From: Rhinopomastus cyanomelas | Lineage: Eukaryota > Chordata > Aves > Bucerotiformes > Rhinopomastidae | Reading direction: 5' to 3' | Assembly (NCBI GenBank): GCA_013400115.1 | Contig: VXBP01008523.1 | Location: 700,961 to 764,960, forward strand | Length of the DNA stretch: 64,000 nucleotides | Shown here: piece after piece, positions 21,801 to 32,408 of the stretch | Position numbering within the stretch: the first letter of the stretch is position 1 | How the letters are laid out: each line of letters starts with the position of its first letter | Position numbers and translations under genes: made by a program | Notes under the pieces: generated by a model | Databases searched by the model: none | What the model saw: the letters and a program-made list of their open reading frames with translations, nothing else | What the model was told of the DNA's origin: nothing

Positions 21801-24800
21801 TCAATGCCCCTGGCAGGGCGCTGGGGCTGGGGGAGCTCTGAGCCCCCTCCCAACCCACTCCAGTCCGTGACTCTACGAGGGGGAACCCAGACTCCTAAAT
21901 CCCTGGGTGGCTCCAGGCCAAGCTGAGCTGAGAGCTGTCAGTCCTTTGGCAGCCCAGCTGGCCCCAGTTGGCTTTGTGGGCTGCTGCTCTGGCAGCCAGT
22001 GGGCAGGGCTGGCACAGAGGGATGGGAGTGCAGCCGCCAGCACTGGCCACGGGCCATGGGCACTGTGCCTGCTCTCGCCTTGAACACAGAACTCAAAGCC
22101 AGAGGGAAGAGCCAGGAGGAGGCAAAATTCACCCCGCTTCATTCATCCCTCTTGCGTCACCCACTGAGGCACCAGCAGCAGAACCTGCTCTTCCCACTGA
22201 CCCCACAAAGGCAGAGACCCCCAGAACCAGGCCCCTGCCCAGGAAGAGGCAACAAGGAGATGCAGCAGACCTGGCAACCTTCTCCTCAGCTGGTGCTTAC
22301 GGACAGACCCACGGCCACTAGTACTGGGCATTTCCCAGGGGAAGGAGCTGTGGCTTCCAGCCCCGGCTCTCCAACAGAAACCCCACACCTGCCCTGGGGA
22401 AAACTTGATCCCCCTCAACTGCTACAAATCCAGCCTGGCACCAGTGGAGGGTTTGGCTGCTCTCAAGTGTTTTCTCCTCTCAGGTTTCCGACCACCCCCT
22501 GGCAGCGCTGCACAGAGGTCAAACCCCGGCAAAGAACAAATGGGACCTTTGCCTGCTGCACCCAACGGCTGCCCGGACCCCAGAACCAACCCTGGGCACC
22601 CGCAGGATCCTGCTGCTGCCCCGATGCCAACAGGGAGCCCCTGAATCAGAGACTCCTCTTTCTCCAGACCCTCTGCTGCTCACACAGAGCCAGGGGCCGG
22701 AGCTGGGCAGGCAATCCTCAACCACTTGTCCATCACTCTCGTCACCTCATGGGCAGAGCCCATGGTCCTGCGGTGGCTCAGGCCACCACTGGGTCCCAGT
22801 CTCACCGCTGGTCCCAGTCCCAGCAGAGCCTGGAGCATGAGGGGATGGCCGGAACCTGTTGGGGAGCTCTCGCTGCTAACAAAAGGAGCAAACTCGGAGG
22901 GGCTGAGCCAGCTGGAGGAACAGGGCGGTTGACTCTGCCACTTTGTCAGGCACCAGTCCAAACTAATTTCCCTGGCAGAGCGCCCGAGATGACTGGATTG
23001 ATAAATCTGAAGAGGGAAAGCAAATTAACGCTGGAACAAAAGGGGAACCAGGAAGGGTGAAAACAGTCCTACGGCTTCAGGAAAAGAAAAGAGGTTTTAA
23101 AGACAAAAAAGAGAAAAGAACCCATTCACCTCTGGGCTCCACCTCCTGCTGTCTCCTCCACACTCCCTCCTGTGTCTGGGGCTCCAGGGAACTGCTGCAG
23201 GGAGATAGGTGGCTCCTGGCCAGGTTCTGGTGGTGCTTTGGGACGGCAGAGAGGAGGCCCCATCACAAAGCACCTACCAGGACTCTGTACCCCACACCCT
23301 GAACCCCAGTCCTGTATGTGTGCTGCATCTCCTCTGCTGTTACAGCTCCACGGGGATGAGGGAGATCACTTTCCCACAAAGTCTCCAGCTTCAGCCTCCA
23401 CCCCACTCTTCCTTACTGCTGGCCCTGATGCTCCCCTCACTTACCTGTTTGTGCATCTCAATGTTCAGCCCGTAGGACATCTCATAGTACTGAGAGCAAA
23501 ACCACAGCACACAGCCTGGTTAAGGGCTGCCAGCGGGGTCCAGCTCCCCTGCTCCTGCTGAGGGTCCCCATTCCTCCCCAGCTCATAAGAAACAGCTGCC
23601 CAGGACCCCCAGAGTCTGAGGTAAGGTGGGGGCTCTACCAGGAGGACTACATCACACAGAACAACCAGTCCCCCACATCCCCTCGTGTGCAGGGCTGTCC
23701 CATCCCACCTGTAGCTCAGCCGGTCAAACCTGTGCAAAAGCAAAGGTGCCATTGGGCTACCTCTTGTGCCCAGCAGCTACCCTTGAGATGCCCCGGGAGG
23801 GGGGTCGGTGCCAGGGTGCGTTAACCCCACGGAGGGCTCCTGCCCCACTTGGCTACAGGCACCTTCCCCTTCCACTCACAGCACCAGCCCTGGGGTGTCA
23901 GCTCCCGAGGCATCTCCCACCTTGGGAGAGGGGGCAGGGAGGTGGGAGCGGATCTCTTAAAGAGCCAAAGAGGAAAAAAGCACCCCAGGAAAATCCAAGA
24001 GGCAGCACCCCGCGGCACCACTGCTGGGCTCAAGCAGCAGCAAGTGGCAGCAGCCATCAGCACAGGAGCCACTCCGTTGCTAGGAATAACCATTGACTCC
24101 TTCCTAACCCACACCCCACCCGGTCCCACCCCCCAGGCAGGGGTGGCCCCCGATCCCCTCTGGAGGAGTGGCTGAGCCTAGAGTGTAGCAGTGAGGGGTG
24201 TCACGGTGGGGGTGCAGGTCAGGGGCATCTCACCATCACATAGTGCCGCTGCATCTCCGTCTTCTCGCTCACCAGCTTCTCGCATTCCAGCTTCAGGCTG
24301 CAAAGAGCTTCCGTCGGTCTCCCTCCAGTTCCCGCTCCCCACCCCATAACCTCAGCAGTCCCCGCAGTGTCATGGGCCGCGGGGGTGTCACGCTCCCACT
24401 CCTCACTGGGGCGCCCGAACCCACCCTGTGCCTGTGCTGACCACACAGTCGTCGGTCCCCCACGTCGGGCCAGCACCGCTGCCATACTACACCCAGTTCT
24501 CACCCTAGACCTGGCTCAGCCAGAGGGAACGAATCGCGAGTGGTCTGGTTTCCCCTTGAGACCCCCCCACACTGGACACCTGGGGACCCAGCCTCACGCT
24601 TCCCCTCAGCCTGGACCCCGCTCCCGTTCCTCCCATTCACACGCTCCTTTCACCCGCATCCCCCTTCCTCCAGCTTCTCCCGCCTCAGTTCACCCCGGGG
24701 CCGTATCCCAGCCACCCCCGACACCCGGACTCCCGCTACGCCGCACCTCCAGATCCCCGCAGCCTTGGCGACCCGCTGTCCGTCTCTGGCCCTCTAAAAT

Positions 24801-25071
24801 CCGCCTCGCCTCTCCTCCTCCCGACCGCACCTAACCGCGAGATCCCCCACCGCAGCCCGCTCCGCCCCGCACCTGTGGTACTGGGCTTGCAGGAGCTGAA
24901 ACTCCTCCTTGATGCGGTCGCAGATCTCCAGGACTGAGAACTTGAAGGGCTGCCCGGGGGTCTGCGGGGATATGGCTCGGCTGGACACTACCCTCGCCCA
25001 GCCCGCCCCGTCGAGCCCACCCCGTGCTCGCCCGCCCTGGCACCTACCGGGTGCCGTCCGTGCGGGAACAT
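9860..25071 (-). CDS. TLE2: Transducin-like enhancer protein 2 (TLE2), complete
   Basis: Twenty exons in transcription order: 25071-25048, 24961-24873, 24297-24234, 23489-23445, 21487-21425, 21177-21103, 20810-20648, 18147-18131, 15859-15758, 15627-15583, 14593-14471, 13456-13321, 12261-12101, 11756-11680, 11471-11222, 11050-10803, 10715-10568, 10490-10340, 10122-10046, 9967-9860. All borders are GT-AG and phases agree; 721 residues. Start chosen at MFPHGRHP, the family N-terminus. Domains: Q (about 9-120, ending HQQQVLQAVERAKQ), GP (SGLLALSGAL), CcN with NLS KRKR (about 202-205) and DSDGDKSEYSLVVDE, SP, WD40 from about 396. TLE2 identity rests on TPGPSSA, ALRSPL, SSSLSTIPGGKP and WDVGQPG, which fit TLE2 rather than TLE1/3/4. 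Role (family knowledge): tetrameric nuclear co-repressor recruited through WRPW or eh1 peptides. Oddities: the usual NRDNY at exon 16 reads SCDNY, and the C-terminus is His instead of Tyr. Confidence 0.96.
10037..11032 (-). repeat. Inverted duplicated tract B, minus arm (TLE2 exons 16-19)
   Basis: Reverse complement of 7059-8054, same length, two mismatches seen. On the 5' side identity ends inside exon 16, at the third base of the Ile codon of DNYIR. On the 3' side it ends nine bases into the intron after exon 19. The last exon (20) is clearly diverged between the genes. Confidence 0.95.
11214..11562 (-). repeat. Inverted duplicated tract A, minus arm (TLE2 exon 15)
   Basis: Reverse complement of 5871-6229; shorter by a 10-base indel in the intron. 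The next upstream exon (11680-11756 here, 5625-5698 in the partner) is clearly diverged. Confidence 0.93.
12995..13215 (+). mobile_element. CR1 LINE 3' fragment
   Basis: Plus-orientation copy in TLE2 intron 12, antisense to the gene, with CCCAGGGAGGCTGTGGCTGC and CAAGGGCAGGTTGGATGGGG blocks. It ends about 105 bases from exon 12. Confidence 0.85.
13605..13680 (+). mobile_element. CR1 tail fragment
   Basis: GGGGTTGGACTTGATGATCT followed by CCTCCCAACCCTAATGG is the last part of a CR1 3' end. Short and diverged. Confidence 0.6.
14875..15122. mobile_element. Composite of two CR1 fragments in inverted orientation
   Basis: 14875-15010 reads as reverse-orientation CR1 (CACAGACTCAGAGCTCCCCC ... GGACACTGCCAGGGATGGAG), and 15010-15122 as forward-orientation CR1 ending in CCATGATTCTGTGATTCTG. 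The two halves could fold on each other. They lie in TLE2 intron 10. Confidence 0.75.
18131..18147 (-). other. TLE2: 17-nt microexon 8 of TLE2
   Basis: On the minus strand it is preceded by GGGCTCCAG and followed by GTAAGTCC. With one base from exon 7 it encodes ELTLSR. Phase 1 to 0 is exactly what is needed between exon 7 (ending EDR-G) and exon 9 (GLSASPPES). Same length and position as 4185-4201 in the paralog. Confidence 0.8.
18430..18530 (-). mobile_element. CR1-like fragment, reverse orientation
   Basis: AGAACCACAGGCTGGTGAGG ... GAAGGGATCTCTGGAGAGCATCC ... TCCAACCCCCCTG reads as the reverse complement of a CR1 3' end of a different subtype from the neighbours. A forward tail fragment follows at 18700-18782. 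Confidence 0.6.
18700..18782 (+). mobile_element. CR1 tail fragment
   Basis: GAGGGGTTGGACTAGATGAT ... CTATGATTCTGTG is a typical CR1 terminus, plus orientation. Confidence 0.7.
19541..19985 (-). mobile_element. CR1 LINE fragment, reverse orientation
   Basis: Starts AGAATCACAGGGCTGGAAGG and continues through TGGCTCCAGGGATGGGG, CACTCTGTCCAACTTCAGAC and GGGGCTTAACAACCCCAATG. It belongs to the same family as 30865-31195, 42412-42840 and 47393-47800. Confidence 0.85.
21690..21880 (+). mobile_element. CR1 LINE 3' fragment
   Basis: Plus orientation in TLE2 intron 4, about 200 bases upstream (in gene sense) of exon 5. Contains CCCAGGGAGGCCATGGCTGC and the CAAGGGCAGGTTGGATGG block. Confidence 0.85.
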
Positions 25072-26450
25072 TCTGAGGGTCCCCGTCCCGGCGCTCCACG
25101 CCGCTCAGTGCGGGGCGGGACACGGGAGTCCCCCTGCCCGGCCCTCGCGCTCTGCGGGGGTCACTCGCCTTGACGGGGGCTGCGGGCTCAGGCAGGGTGG
25201 GAGCAACCACCGTCGCGGGGGCGGGTGCGGGCCATCCGTTCGCCCCCCAAGGAGATCAGGGGTTGAGGAAGAGGCGGGAGGCGGCGGCGGCGGCCCCTGC
25301 GGTTCCCGGCTCTAGGAGCTGCCGTCCGGGCCCGATCGCCCCGTCCACCGGTGCCCGCTTAAGGTGGAGCAACGTTCCCATAGGACGCGGAGCCCCGGGG
25401 CTCTGCCCGGCGAGAGAGGACCCGCTCTGGCAGGACCGGAGCTCCCGCCGCACCGGTTCCGTGCGCGACCGGAGCAGACGGGGCTGCACTGCCAGGGGAC
25501 GGCGCTGCCCGTGGACTCGGTGCGTCTCCGGGGCTCCGCCGAGCCGCCGAGGATGCGAGCGGGGCCGGGCTAAAAAAAGCAGGAGGGGGATCGCGGGGCG
25601 CCGATCGGGGCGAGGGAGGGCGGACACCTCCCTGTGGCTCCTCTCGGTCCCGAGGTGCGGCTCGGAGCCCTCTTCGGTCTGAAGCATCGCCGCAGGAGCG
25701 TGGGGCCGGGGCCGGGGCCGCGGGCAGGGCAGTGCAGGGATTCAGGAACCACAATAGAGGACGGTTCAGGGGCACCAGAAGGCCGCGGGGTCCGGTGAAC
25801 GCAGACACCGGCTCACGGCCGGGCTGCGCCCGGACATTCCCTCGGGACTGGCCCCTTCCCGGCAGCAGGACCAAGGCCTATCGGGCCGCGTAGCCGGGCC
25901 GAGAAGATGCTGACCCTCCGGCTCCACCTTAAGAGGCCTCCCAGCCCGCAGCGGCGGTGGCCGTGCCTGCGATTGGCTACTGCTGCGGGAGCTCCAGCCA
26001 ATCCGCATGCTTCTCTCCCACATGGGCTCGTGACGTCGCACATCAGGAAAGTCAACGAGACGCGAACAGGAGATCCCAGCCCCCGCGGCGGCGGCGCGGA
26101 GCACGCTGGGAGTTGTAGTTCACTGCTCCCTGCGGCCAGGGCGGACCCCGACGCCCGGCCCCGGGCCTGTCCGCCCCGCTGCCCGCTGAGGCCTGGAGAG
26201 GCCCATCCCGGTCCCCTCCGGCGGGACAGGCCCGGAGCAGCGAGGTGACGCCTTCCGGCCGCGGGCAACTCCGGCCGGGGGACTCCGCGGCCCACAAGGC
26301 CTTGCGGCGGCTGCCGAGCTGCCACTCAAAGTAACGTGGGACCGCGCTGTCGGGGGGTGGAGGGGGGTGCAGGGGGGCGGAGGTGCTTCTCCGTCGGCCC
26401 GGGCGCTGCCCCGGCCGTTAGAGAACCGACGGCCGCCGCCGGCGGAAGCT
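24840..26450 (-). promoter_or_regulatory. TLE2: CpG-island promoter region of TLE2
   Basis: Very GC- and CpG-rich stretch covering exons 1 and 2 and about 1.4 kb upstream of the start codon at 25071. Within it are CCAAT boxes on both strands (25972-25976 reverse, 25998-26002 forward), a CRE-like TGACGTCG at 26031-26038 and a ZNF143-type site at 26102-26121. That cluster is about 0.9-1.05 kb upstream of the ATG, so either the 5' UTR is long or spliced, or the cluster belongs to a second transcript. No TATA box is convincing. Confidence 0.75.
26102..26121 (-). promoter_or_regulatory. ZNF143/THAP11 (SBS) type motif
   Basis: The minus strand reads AACTACAACTCCCAGCGTGC, close to the known vertebrate promoter motif ACTACAATTCCCAGCATGC. 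Such sites normally lie within about 200 bp of a transcription start. The match is seen by eye only. Confidence 0.7.
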
Positions 26451-28955
26451 TCCGGTGGCCCTGGAGCGGCAGCAGCCGAGCCGGGCCTGGCCTGGCCTCG
26501 GGCAGTACTGTTAACCCGGTGCCTCCCTCCAAGCTGGGTGGGGCGGGGGGAGCGACCCTTAAACACTGCAGGAGGCAGCCGCCGCTGGGCAGCGCCATGG
26601 TGGCACCAGGGTCACTGTTTAGTGCCCCCCAGCTCCTCCTGGTCCTCCATGAACTATGGGATCTGTGCGCTGCGGGCTGGCAGCAGCCGGGGGCCGGGGG
26701 GCAACGTGGGCACCAGCGGCTCATGGCAGCCAACCCCCAGCCCCTTCCCCGGCTGCTGGTCAGGGACAGCCCCTGTCTGCCTTTGACTGGGTGTAGGGCT
26801 CTGCTTCCACAAACACGAGTTTCAGCCCGAACGTTGAGCTGCAGAGAATGTCTTGTCCATCTGTTGCCTTGTTGGGGGAGCTGTTTATTCAGTAGACCTG
26901 TGTTTTCAGCACCTGCCGACATTTCATACCCCAATTCAAGGGAAGGAGGGACTGGGAAGGCATTTTGCAGCGTTTTTCAAAGCCCCATCCCCAAAATTGC
27001 TCGTTTTCTTGAGCAGTTTCTCTGCTCCCTGGTGTCAGAGGGTGACGCAGGTAACCCTGGAGCCCGCAGCTCAGGAGTGATGGCTGTCACACACATCTTC
27101 ATCACTCTCCATCAATGATTGATGCTGGCCCTGGAGCAGGACAGCCTGTAACCCAGAGATTAATTTGCATCAGCCTGTGCTTGGACTGGGGAGAAAACCA
27201 CTGCGGTTAACCCTTTGCTCCCACAGGCCTCTGGATGCAGCAGCAAGGGGACCTAGACCCAGTGGTGGCTCTGGGCGCTGGGTAGAGGATGCTCAGAGGA
27301 GGCAGCAGCAATGTTGGAAAAGCCCCAAAAGGTGAGTGTGTTTGAAATCCACGCCATAATGGAGAGGTGACTGCTGTAAACAGCTCTTCTGTTTACAACC
27401 AGTGAGGAAACCAAATCAGCCCCCTTTCAGGACACTCAGGGACTCTGTTTGACCCCAAGTCTGAGCAAAACTGGTTGCAGCTGCTGGTGTTACCCCAGAG
27501 ATTTCACCTTGTAACTCCATCCCCAAACACCGGCCCCGGGCATGGCGCACACAGCCTACCGCCCTTGCCAGGAAGGGTGATCGTGGCTCTGTGCTGTGGG
27601 GTGTTTCTCTCCACACCCAGCACTCAGTGGGCCCCAGTTTTGCAGGCGAGTTTTGCTGGCCTGGCAGGAGACCACACGGGATGGGAAGGGAGGAGGAGAC
27701 ATGGTTGGGACCCACCGCTGCCTCAGCCTCCTCTCAGATGGTTCCCAACACCTTCTTCAGGTCTACTTGTACTTGGGACATGTTCGGGCTCAGCACAGGG
27801 GCAAGCTCAGCCCTGGATGGGATTTTTGGCAGCCAGGGAGTGGTGGGTTTGCAAGGAGGGTCTTGGGGTCAAGGAGGGGATAGTGCAGACTCGGCGCCAT
27901 CACTGCCAGGATTCAATCAACCAGAGCTTGCCTGGCCTATGGAAGCAGGAAGCCAAGATGACCACGATGCTTCCAAACCATCCAGTTTTCAGGTTCACAG
28001 TTGCATACTTGATCGAGGAGCTTTGACCTCAGTGAAGCCAAGCTCCTGGCACCCTCAGGCAACATGAATTTCCCTGGGCATTTATACCAAAGGCTGGCAC
28101 AAACAGGGGCTTTATCCTGGCTGGATTCTGTCCTGGAACAAACATGAGATGGAAAAGGAAACCAAGGGAAGGGGCTGGCAGGAAGTCAGCAAGAGCTGAG
28201 CCAAAGCTGTACTAGAAATAGAGGTTCTCCAACACCCTGGGCCGTGTTCCTGGGGTCAAACACACACCCCCACCCCCAGACCCCCAGTGCTCTTGTGTGT
28301 CTCCAAGGCAAACCCCACAGTGGAGCTGCAGGACCTGCTGCCCTACCTAGGCAGAGCCCTCTGCAAAGCTGGCATTCTCCTGCCCTGCTGCTCTCCCCCT
28401 CTGCCAGGGTCACCTCAGCAGCACAGGACTGTGGAGACCTTGACAAAGATGTGGGAGCCCTCAGAGCATCCGGGCAGCTGCCAGCCTCTTGTCTCTGACG
28501 CTGCCTTCGATCTGTACGTTGGCTCCTGTTTGCACTTACCGGCTCTGAGTGGTTTTTAATTATTGATGCCTCTTTTAGCTTTTATCTTGTTGCTCACTGC
28601 AGCCAGGAAGGGCCTGGCGTTCCTGCATTAGTGATGAAGTGGGAAGGAGGCCCTGCTCCACTCGCTTGCACAGCTTTCCTGGCTCTGCAGGCTGGGCTGT
28701 TGTTTCAAGCAAAGCTGTGCTGAAAAATGAGGAGGGTGGCGGAGGGGGCTGCACTAGGGGCTGCCACACAGGTGACAGGGGTCTGTCCTGCAGGGAGAAG
28801 CTGAAAAGGGATGGACTGAGAGTCAAACAGGTGTGGAAATCTTTGCCCAAGGAGAAACTGGTGCCTGCGCACCTCACTGGGGAGGAAGGATGCTGCTCCA
28901 GTCAAGGAGTGGGGGGAGCAGAGTTTTGCCAAGCAGCAGTCAAACCCAGGGTTGA

Positions 28956-29065
28956 TCACAGAATCCTTTAGGTTGGAAAAGATCTTTAAGATCTTGGAGT
29001 GCAACCATGAACCCAGCTGTCCCAGCCTACGGCTAAACCCCAGCCCTAAACTCCAGATGTCTGTG
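28956..29065 (-). mobile_element. CR1 tail fragment, reverse orientation
   Basis: ATCACAGAATCCTTTAGGTT followed by GGAAAAGATCTTTAAGATC is the reverse complement of a CR1 terminus. Confidence 0.75.
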
Positions 29066-30864
29066 ACGGTGAAACACGTCCAGGGGTGGGTAACCTGTTC
29101 CAAATTGTGGGCAGGACATGGGGCACTGAAGGACAGAATCCTGCTCCTGCCCCCTGGACTCTGTCTGCTGCAGCCAGAGCCCTTCGGGCAGTGGCCATCA
29201 CTGGGATGTTCTTTACCCCAGCGCTCTGCTGAGCTCTTCCAAAGATCCCAGTGCCAGGAGAGCTGGTTCTCAGCCCTTCTGCCCGCACGCCTCTCCCACT
29301 CCTCTCAGGCACAAAGAGAAGGGGTTTCTGTACCAGGAACCAGTCTCAAACCATCCCTGAACAGTAGAGCTTTGGGGGCCTCTGTCACCCCCTTCCCATA
29401 AAGGCTGAGCCCAGAGCAGGGGAAGGACTCCTGACCCCAGTGATGGGAGACATTACCGGGCAGAGCAGCCTGTTTGGAAAGAGAGAAACTTTCCTCATGC
29501 CTGCAGCTACTGGGAGAATCTTGAGGGAGGTGACTTTAACCCTTCTGCTGCTGGTGTGGGGTAGATTTGCAGATTTTTATGTGCAGGTTGGAACCCAAAT
29601 CTCCTGAGGTGCCCTCTGATGTGACTCCCTTCAGAGATGAGGTACCTGCAAACAGGACCAGGCTGGAAGCAGAGTAACCAGCATCACTGCCCATCCGTGG
29701 AGTGGGGTGCTAAGTTACTGCCCTCACCTGAGGAAACACTTGAGGTGTGAAGCCAGAACTCTTCAGCAGTGCTGTGTGAAGCACAAGGTTCTGCTCAGCA
29801 TCTGCTGCGAGGTGCAGGGATGTGGAGAGACTGAAGGCCCCATCTTTGTGATTTGCAGTGTGTGGGTCTCCCACGAGGAGCAAGGAGAGAATTGCAGCCC
29901 AGTCAGGAGCAGTTCCCCAGCCCCAGTCTTGAAGCAGCTGAAGAAGCTCAGCCAGTGGCCTCGTGGTTTGTTCCACATTTGCCCACCCAACCGAGGCCAC
30001 TAATTAGCTCCAACAACAGGGACGCCTGCTCCTCTGAAGTCAGCAGCCCGAAAACCCCCTCAGACCAATTTCTCCTAAATCCTCCGTCCTTGCACATCCA
30101 TCAGGAATAACATCCCCTTACGGAGCTCCCTACCCCCAGGCTGAGGTTGAGCCAGTGACCTCGAGGTGAAAGCGCTTGAAAAGCTCCAGCCCTGCCCACA
30201 GCCAGCGGGTTCCCAGTGGGGTTTTCAGCAGCACTTACGGAGCTGAGACGGTTTTAGCAGCTGTCGCGTCCCAGAGATGTGTCGGCCTTTTCACATCATG
30301 AACCCCCTCACTCAGCACTGGCCAGGCCCTCCCAGCCCCTGCAGGACCACGGGGTCAGGCTGCAGCTATTGGTGGCATTTCAGCCACACAAGAGAGACAG
30401 GGGTTGGACCCCTCTGGGCAGGGCTTTGGTCCCACCAAGAGTGCTAAGGATCTGGGCATCCCCTGTCATGCAGCAGCAGCTCTGCTCTCAGCATGGCCTC
30501 TGCTCTGGGTCTGCCCCACCACAGCCCAAAAACTAATGGTTGTGGCCACATCAGGAGCATCAGGTTCAGCACGAGGTGTGTGGTTTGGCAGGGGGCAGGA
30601 CTGGGACCCCCAAGAAGCCTCTCAGTGTCCCAGCAACCAGCCAGAGTTCAAAGACCGTCACTGCAGTCTTGGTCTTCTACTGACCCTTCCCAGCCTGTGC
30701 TGGGAGCCCTGCTCCAGCCATTGCCCAGTTTGAGCTGATGAAGGCAGGTAACAGGAGCGTTGCCCAGCCCTGATGTTGCCCACAGGCTCTGTAACCCATC
30801 CTAAGTGACACCACAGCTGGTGGACAGCTCCAGGACAGCAAGAGACAGGATCAAGCTGCACACA

Positions 30865-31195
30865 CAGAATCAGGCATCGAGTCCAACACCCCTGTGCCAA
30901 GCAGGGCCAGCACTCCCCAGGCCTGGTTGTCCAGAGCCCATCCAGCCTGACCTTGAATGGCTCCAAGGATGGGGCCTCCACCCTCTCTCTGGGCAGCCCC
31001 TGTTCCAGGGATCCCCCACCTTCAGGTTCAACAACTTTTTCTTGATGTAAGACCTCTATCTACCCTTTTTCAACTTCAAACCAGGACCCCTTGCCTTATC
31101 GTTCCCTGCCCCATCCAGTGGTCCTTCCCCAGCCTTCTGGGGGGATTGAAATCCTTTTGGGGATGGGAAGGTTGCTATGAGGTCACTCCAGCTCC
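30865..31195 (-). mobile_element. CR1 LINE fragment, reverse orientation
   Basis: Runs from CACAGAATCAGGCATCGAGT through CTTGAATGGCTCCAAGGATG to GGTTGCTATGAGGTCACTCC. Diverged relative of 19541-19985. Confidence 0.8.
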
Positions 31196-32000
31196 TCCTT
31201 GCAGCTGGCTGGTCCACGTGGACCTTCATGCAGCACCTGTGCCTGCTGCACTAGGCATGGCCCCAGCCCAAAGTGCCATCACAATCCTCCCACCTGGCCG
31301 GGCAGCTGCGGGCACCAGGGCCCCCCATCAATGCCGTGAACCTGGGTAAGGGGACGTCCCCTCTCTGGCTGGCCTGGGAGACACAGAGCGGAAAGATGTT
31401 GCTGGGTTAGTGCTGGCTCAAAAGCCAGGGGACAGCTCTGTTTATTGAGAGCCAGTTCCATCACAGCACCCTCAGCCCCTAGGGAACATGGGGCTGGACT
31501 TTCCAGGGGGGGCTGAGAGCCACAGATGCAGCTTCTTTTCAGCACCCACCAGAAAAAATGAGTGACATCCATGCAGAGCAGCCCTGCAGCAGGTCCCAAA
31601 CCTGCTGCTGCAGACAACCAACAGTCCTCAGTGGCTCTTCTCTCCAAACCTTTTCATCTGGAGAAATTTGAGCTCCTTTTCACCACCCTCCACTTTCACC
31701 TTGCACTCCAATTTGGTTTGGCTTTGCCTGGGCATCCTCCTTCCTCTGGCTCCAGCAGGCTCCAGCCAAAGCTCTCCGCAGAGATGAAGACAATGAGGGT
31801 AACGGGGATGCTCCTCAATTGTCATTCCAGCAGTGGCTGTGGAGACAAGTGCAGGAGAGAAGTCAGAACCAGAGGTGTCACTGATAACCTTCATCCTCCT
31901 GACTCATGAAGGAAGGTCTGGAGAGGCTCCCAGGCAGGGCAGAGGATCACATCAGGACAGGTCTGTGACACATTCACCTCGTGGAGGGAGAGCAGCTCCT

Positions 32001-32240
32001 CATAGAACCCCAGAACCTCTCTGGTTGGAAAAGACCTCGAAGCTTCTGAAGTCCAGCCTTGGTCCCAGGACTGTCCAGGCCCCCCGACCCTGTCCCTAAG
32101 CACCAGCTCCCCACGGTGCTTCAATCCCTCCCGACACAAGGACTCCAGCCCTGCCCTGGGCAGCCTGGGCCAAGGTTCAACAACCCTCTGGGGGAAGAGA
32201 TTCTTCCTCCTGACATCCTCCACAGCCTGCTGGGAGCTGT
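32001..32240 (-). mobile_element. CR1 LINE fragment, reverse orientation
   Basis: CATAGAACCCCAGAACCTCT ... GGTTGGAAAAGACCTCGAAG ... TGTCCCTAAGCACCAGCTCC ... GGGGGAAGAGATTCTTCCTC. Related to the copies at 49425-49915 and 50640-50942. It ends about 160 bases from the TLE5 poly(A) signal. Confidence 0.8.
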
Positions 32241-32402
32241 GACACTACATGGGAAACCGAGGCAGAGTCCAAGGTTCATCAGCAGAACTACCAACTCCCC
32301 CATCTTGGTGGGGGACACGAGAAGGACAGAAGTGTTTTCGTCCCCTCGAAAGCAGCAAGAAAACAGGCGGCACCTCACGGCTTTAACCAACCTTCTTATT
32401 TC

Positions 32403-32408
32403 TTTATT
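32403..32408 (-). terminator. TLE5: Poly(A) signal AATAAA, TLE5
   Basis: TTTATT on the plus strand. The 3' UTR would span 32409-33418, about 1 kb. A T-rich stretch at about 32546-32580 inside the UTR offers no better hexamer. Confidence 0.65.

Larger units (their letters stand above)
26451..32400. other. Intergenic region between TLE2 promoter and TLE5 3' end
   Basis: No exon with recognisable homology. CR1 fragments lie at 28956-29065, 30865-31195 and 32001-32240. Two blocks look less GC-rich and may be regulatory: about 27150-27215 (AGATTAATTTGCATCAG, containing an octamer-type ATTTGCAT, then AACCACTGCGGTTAACC) and about 28500-28600 (GGTTTTTAATTATTGATGCC). Confidence 0.6.

Noticed and set aside
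21999..23060. 353-codon plus-strand open frame in TLE2 intron 4
   Set aside because: No recognisable domain, proline-rich low-complexity composition and no splice or promoter context. Long open frames are common by chance at this GC content.
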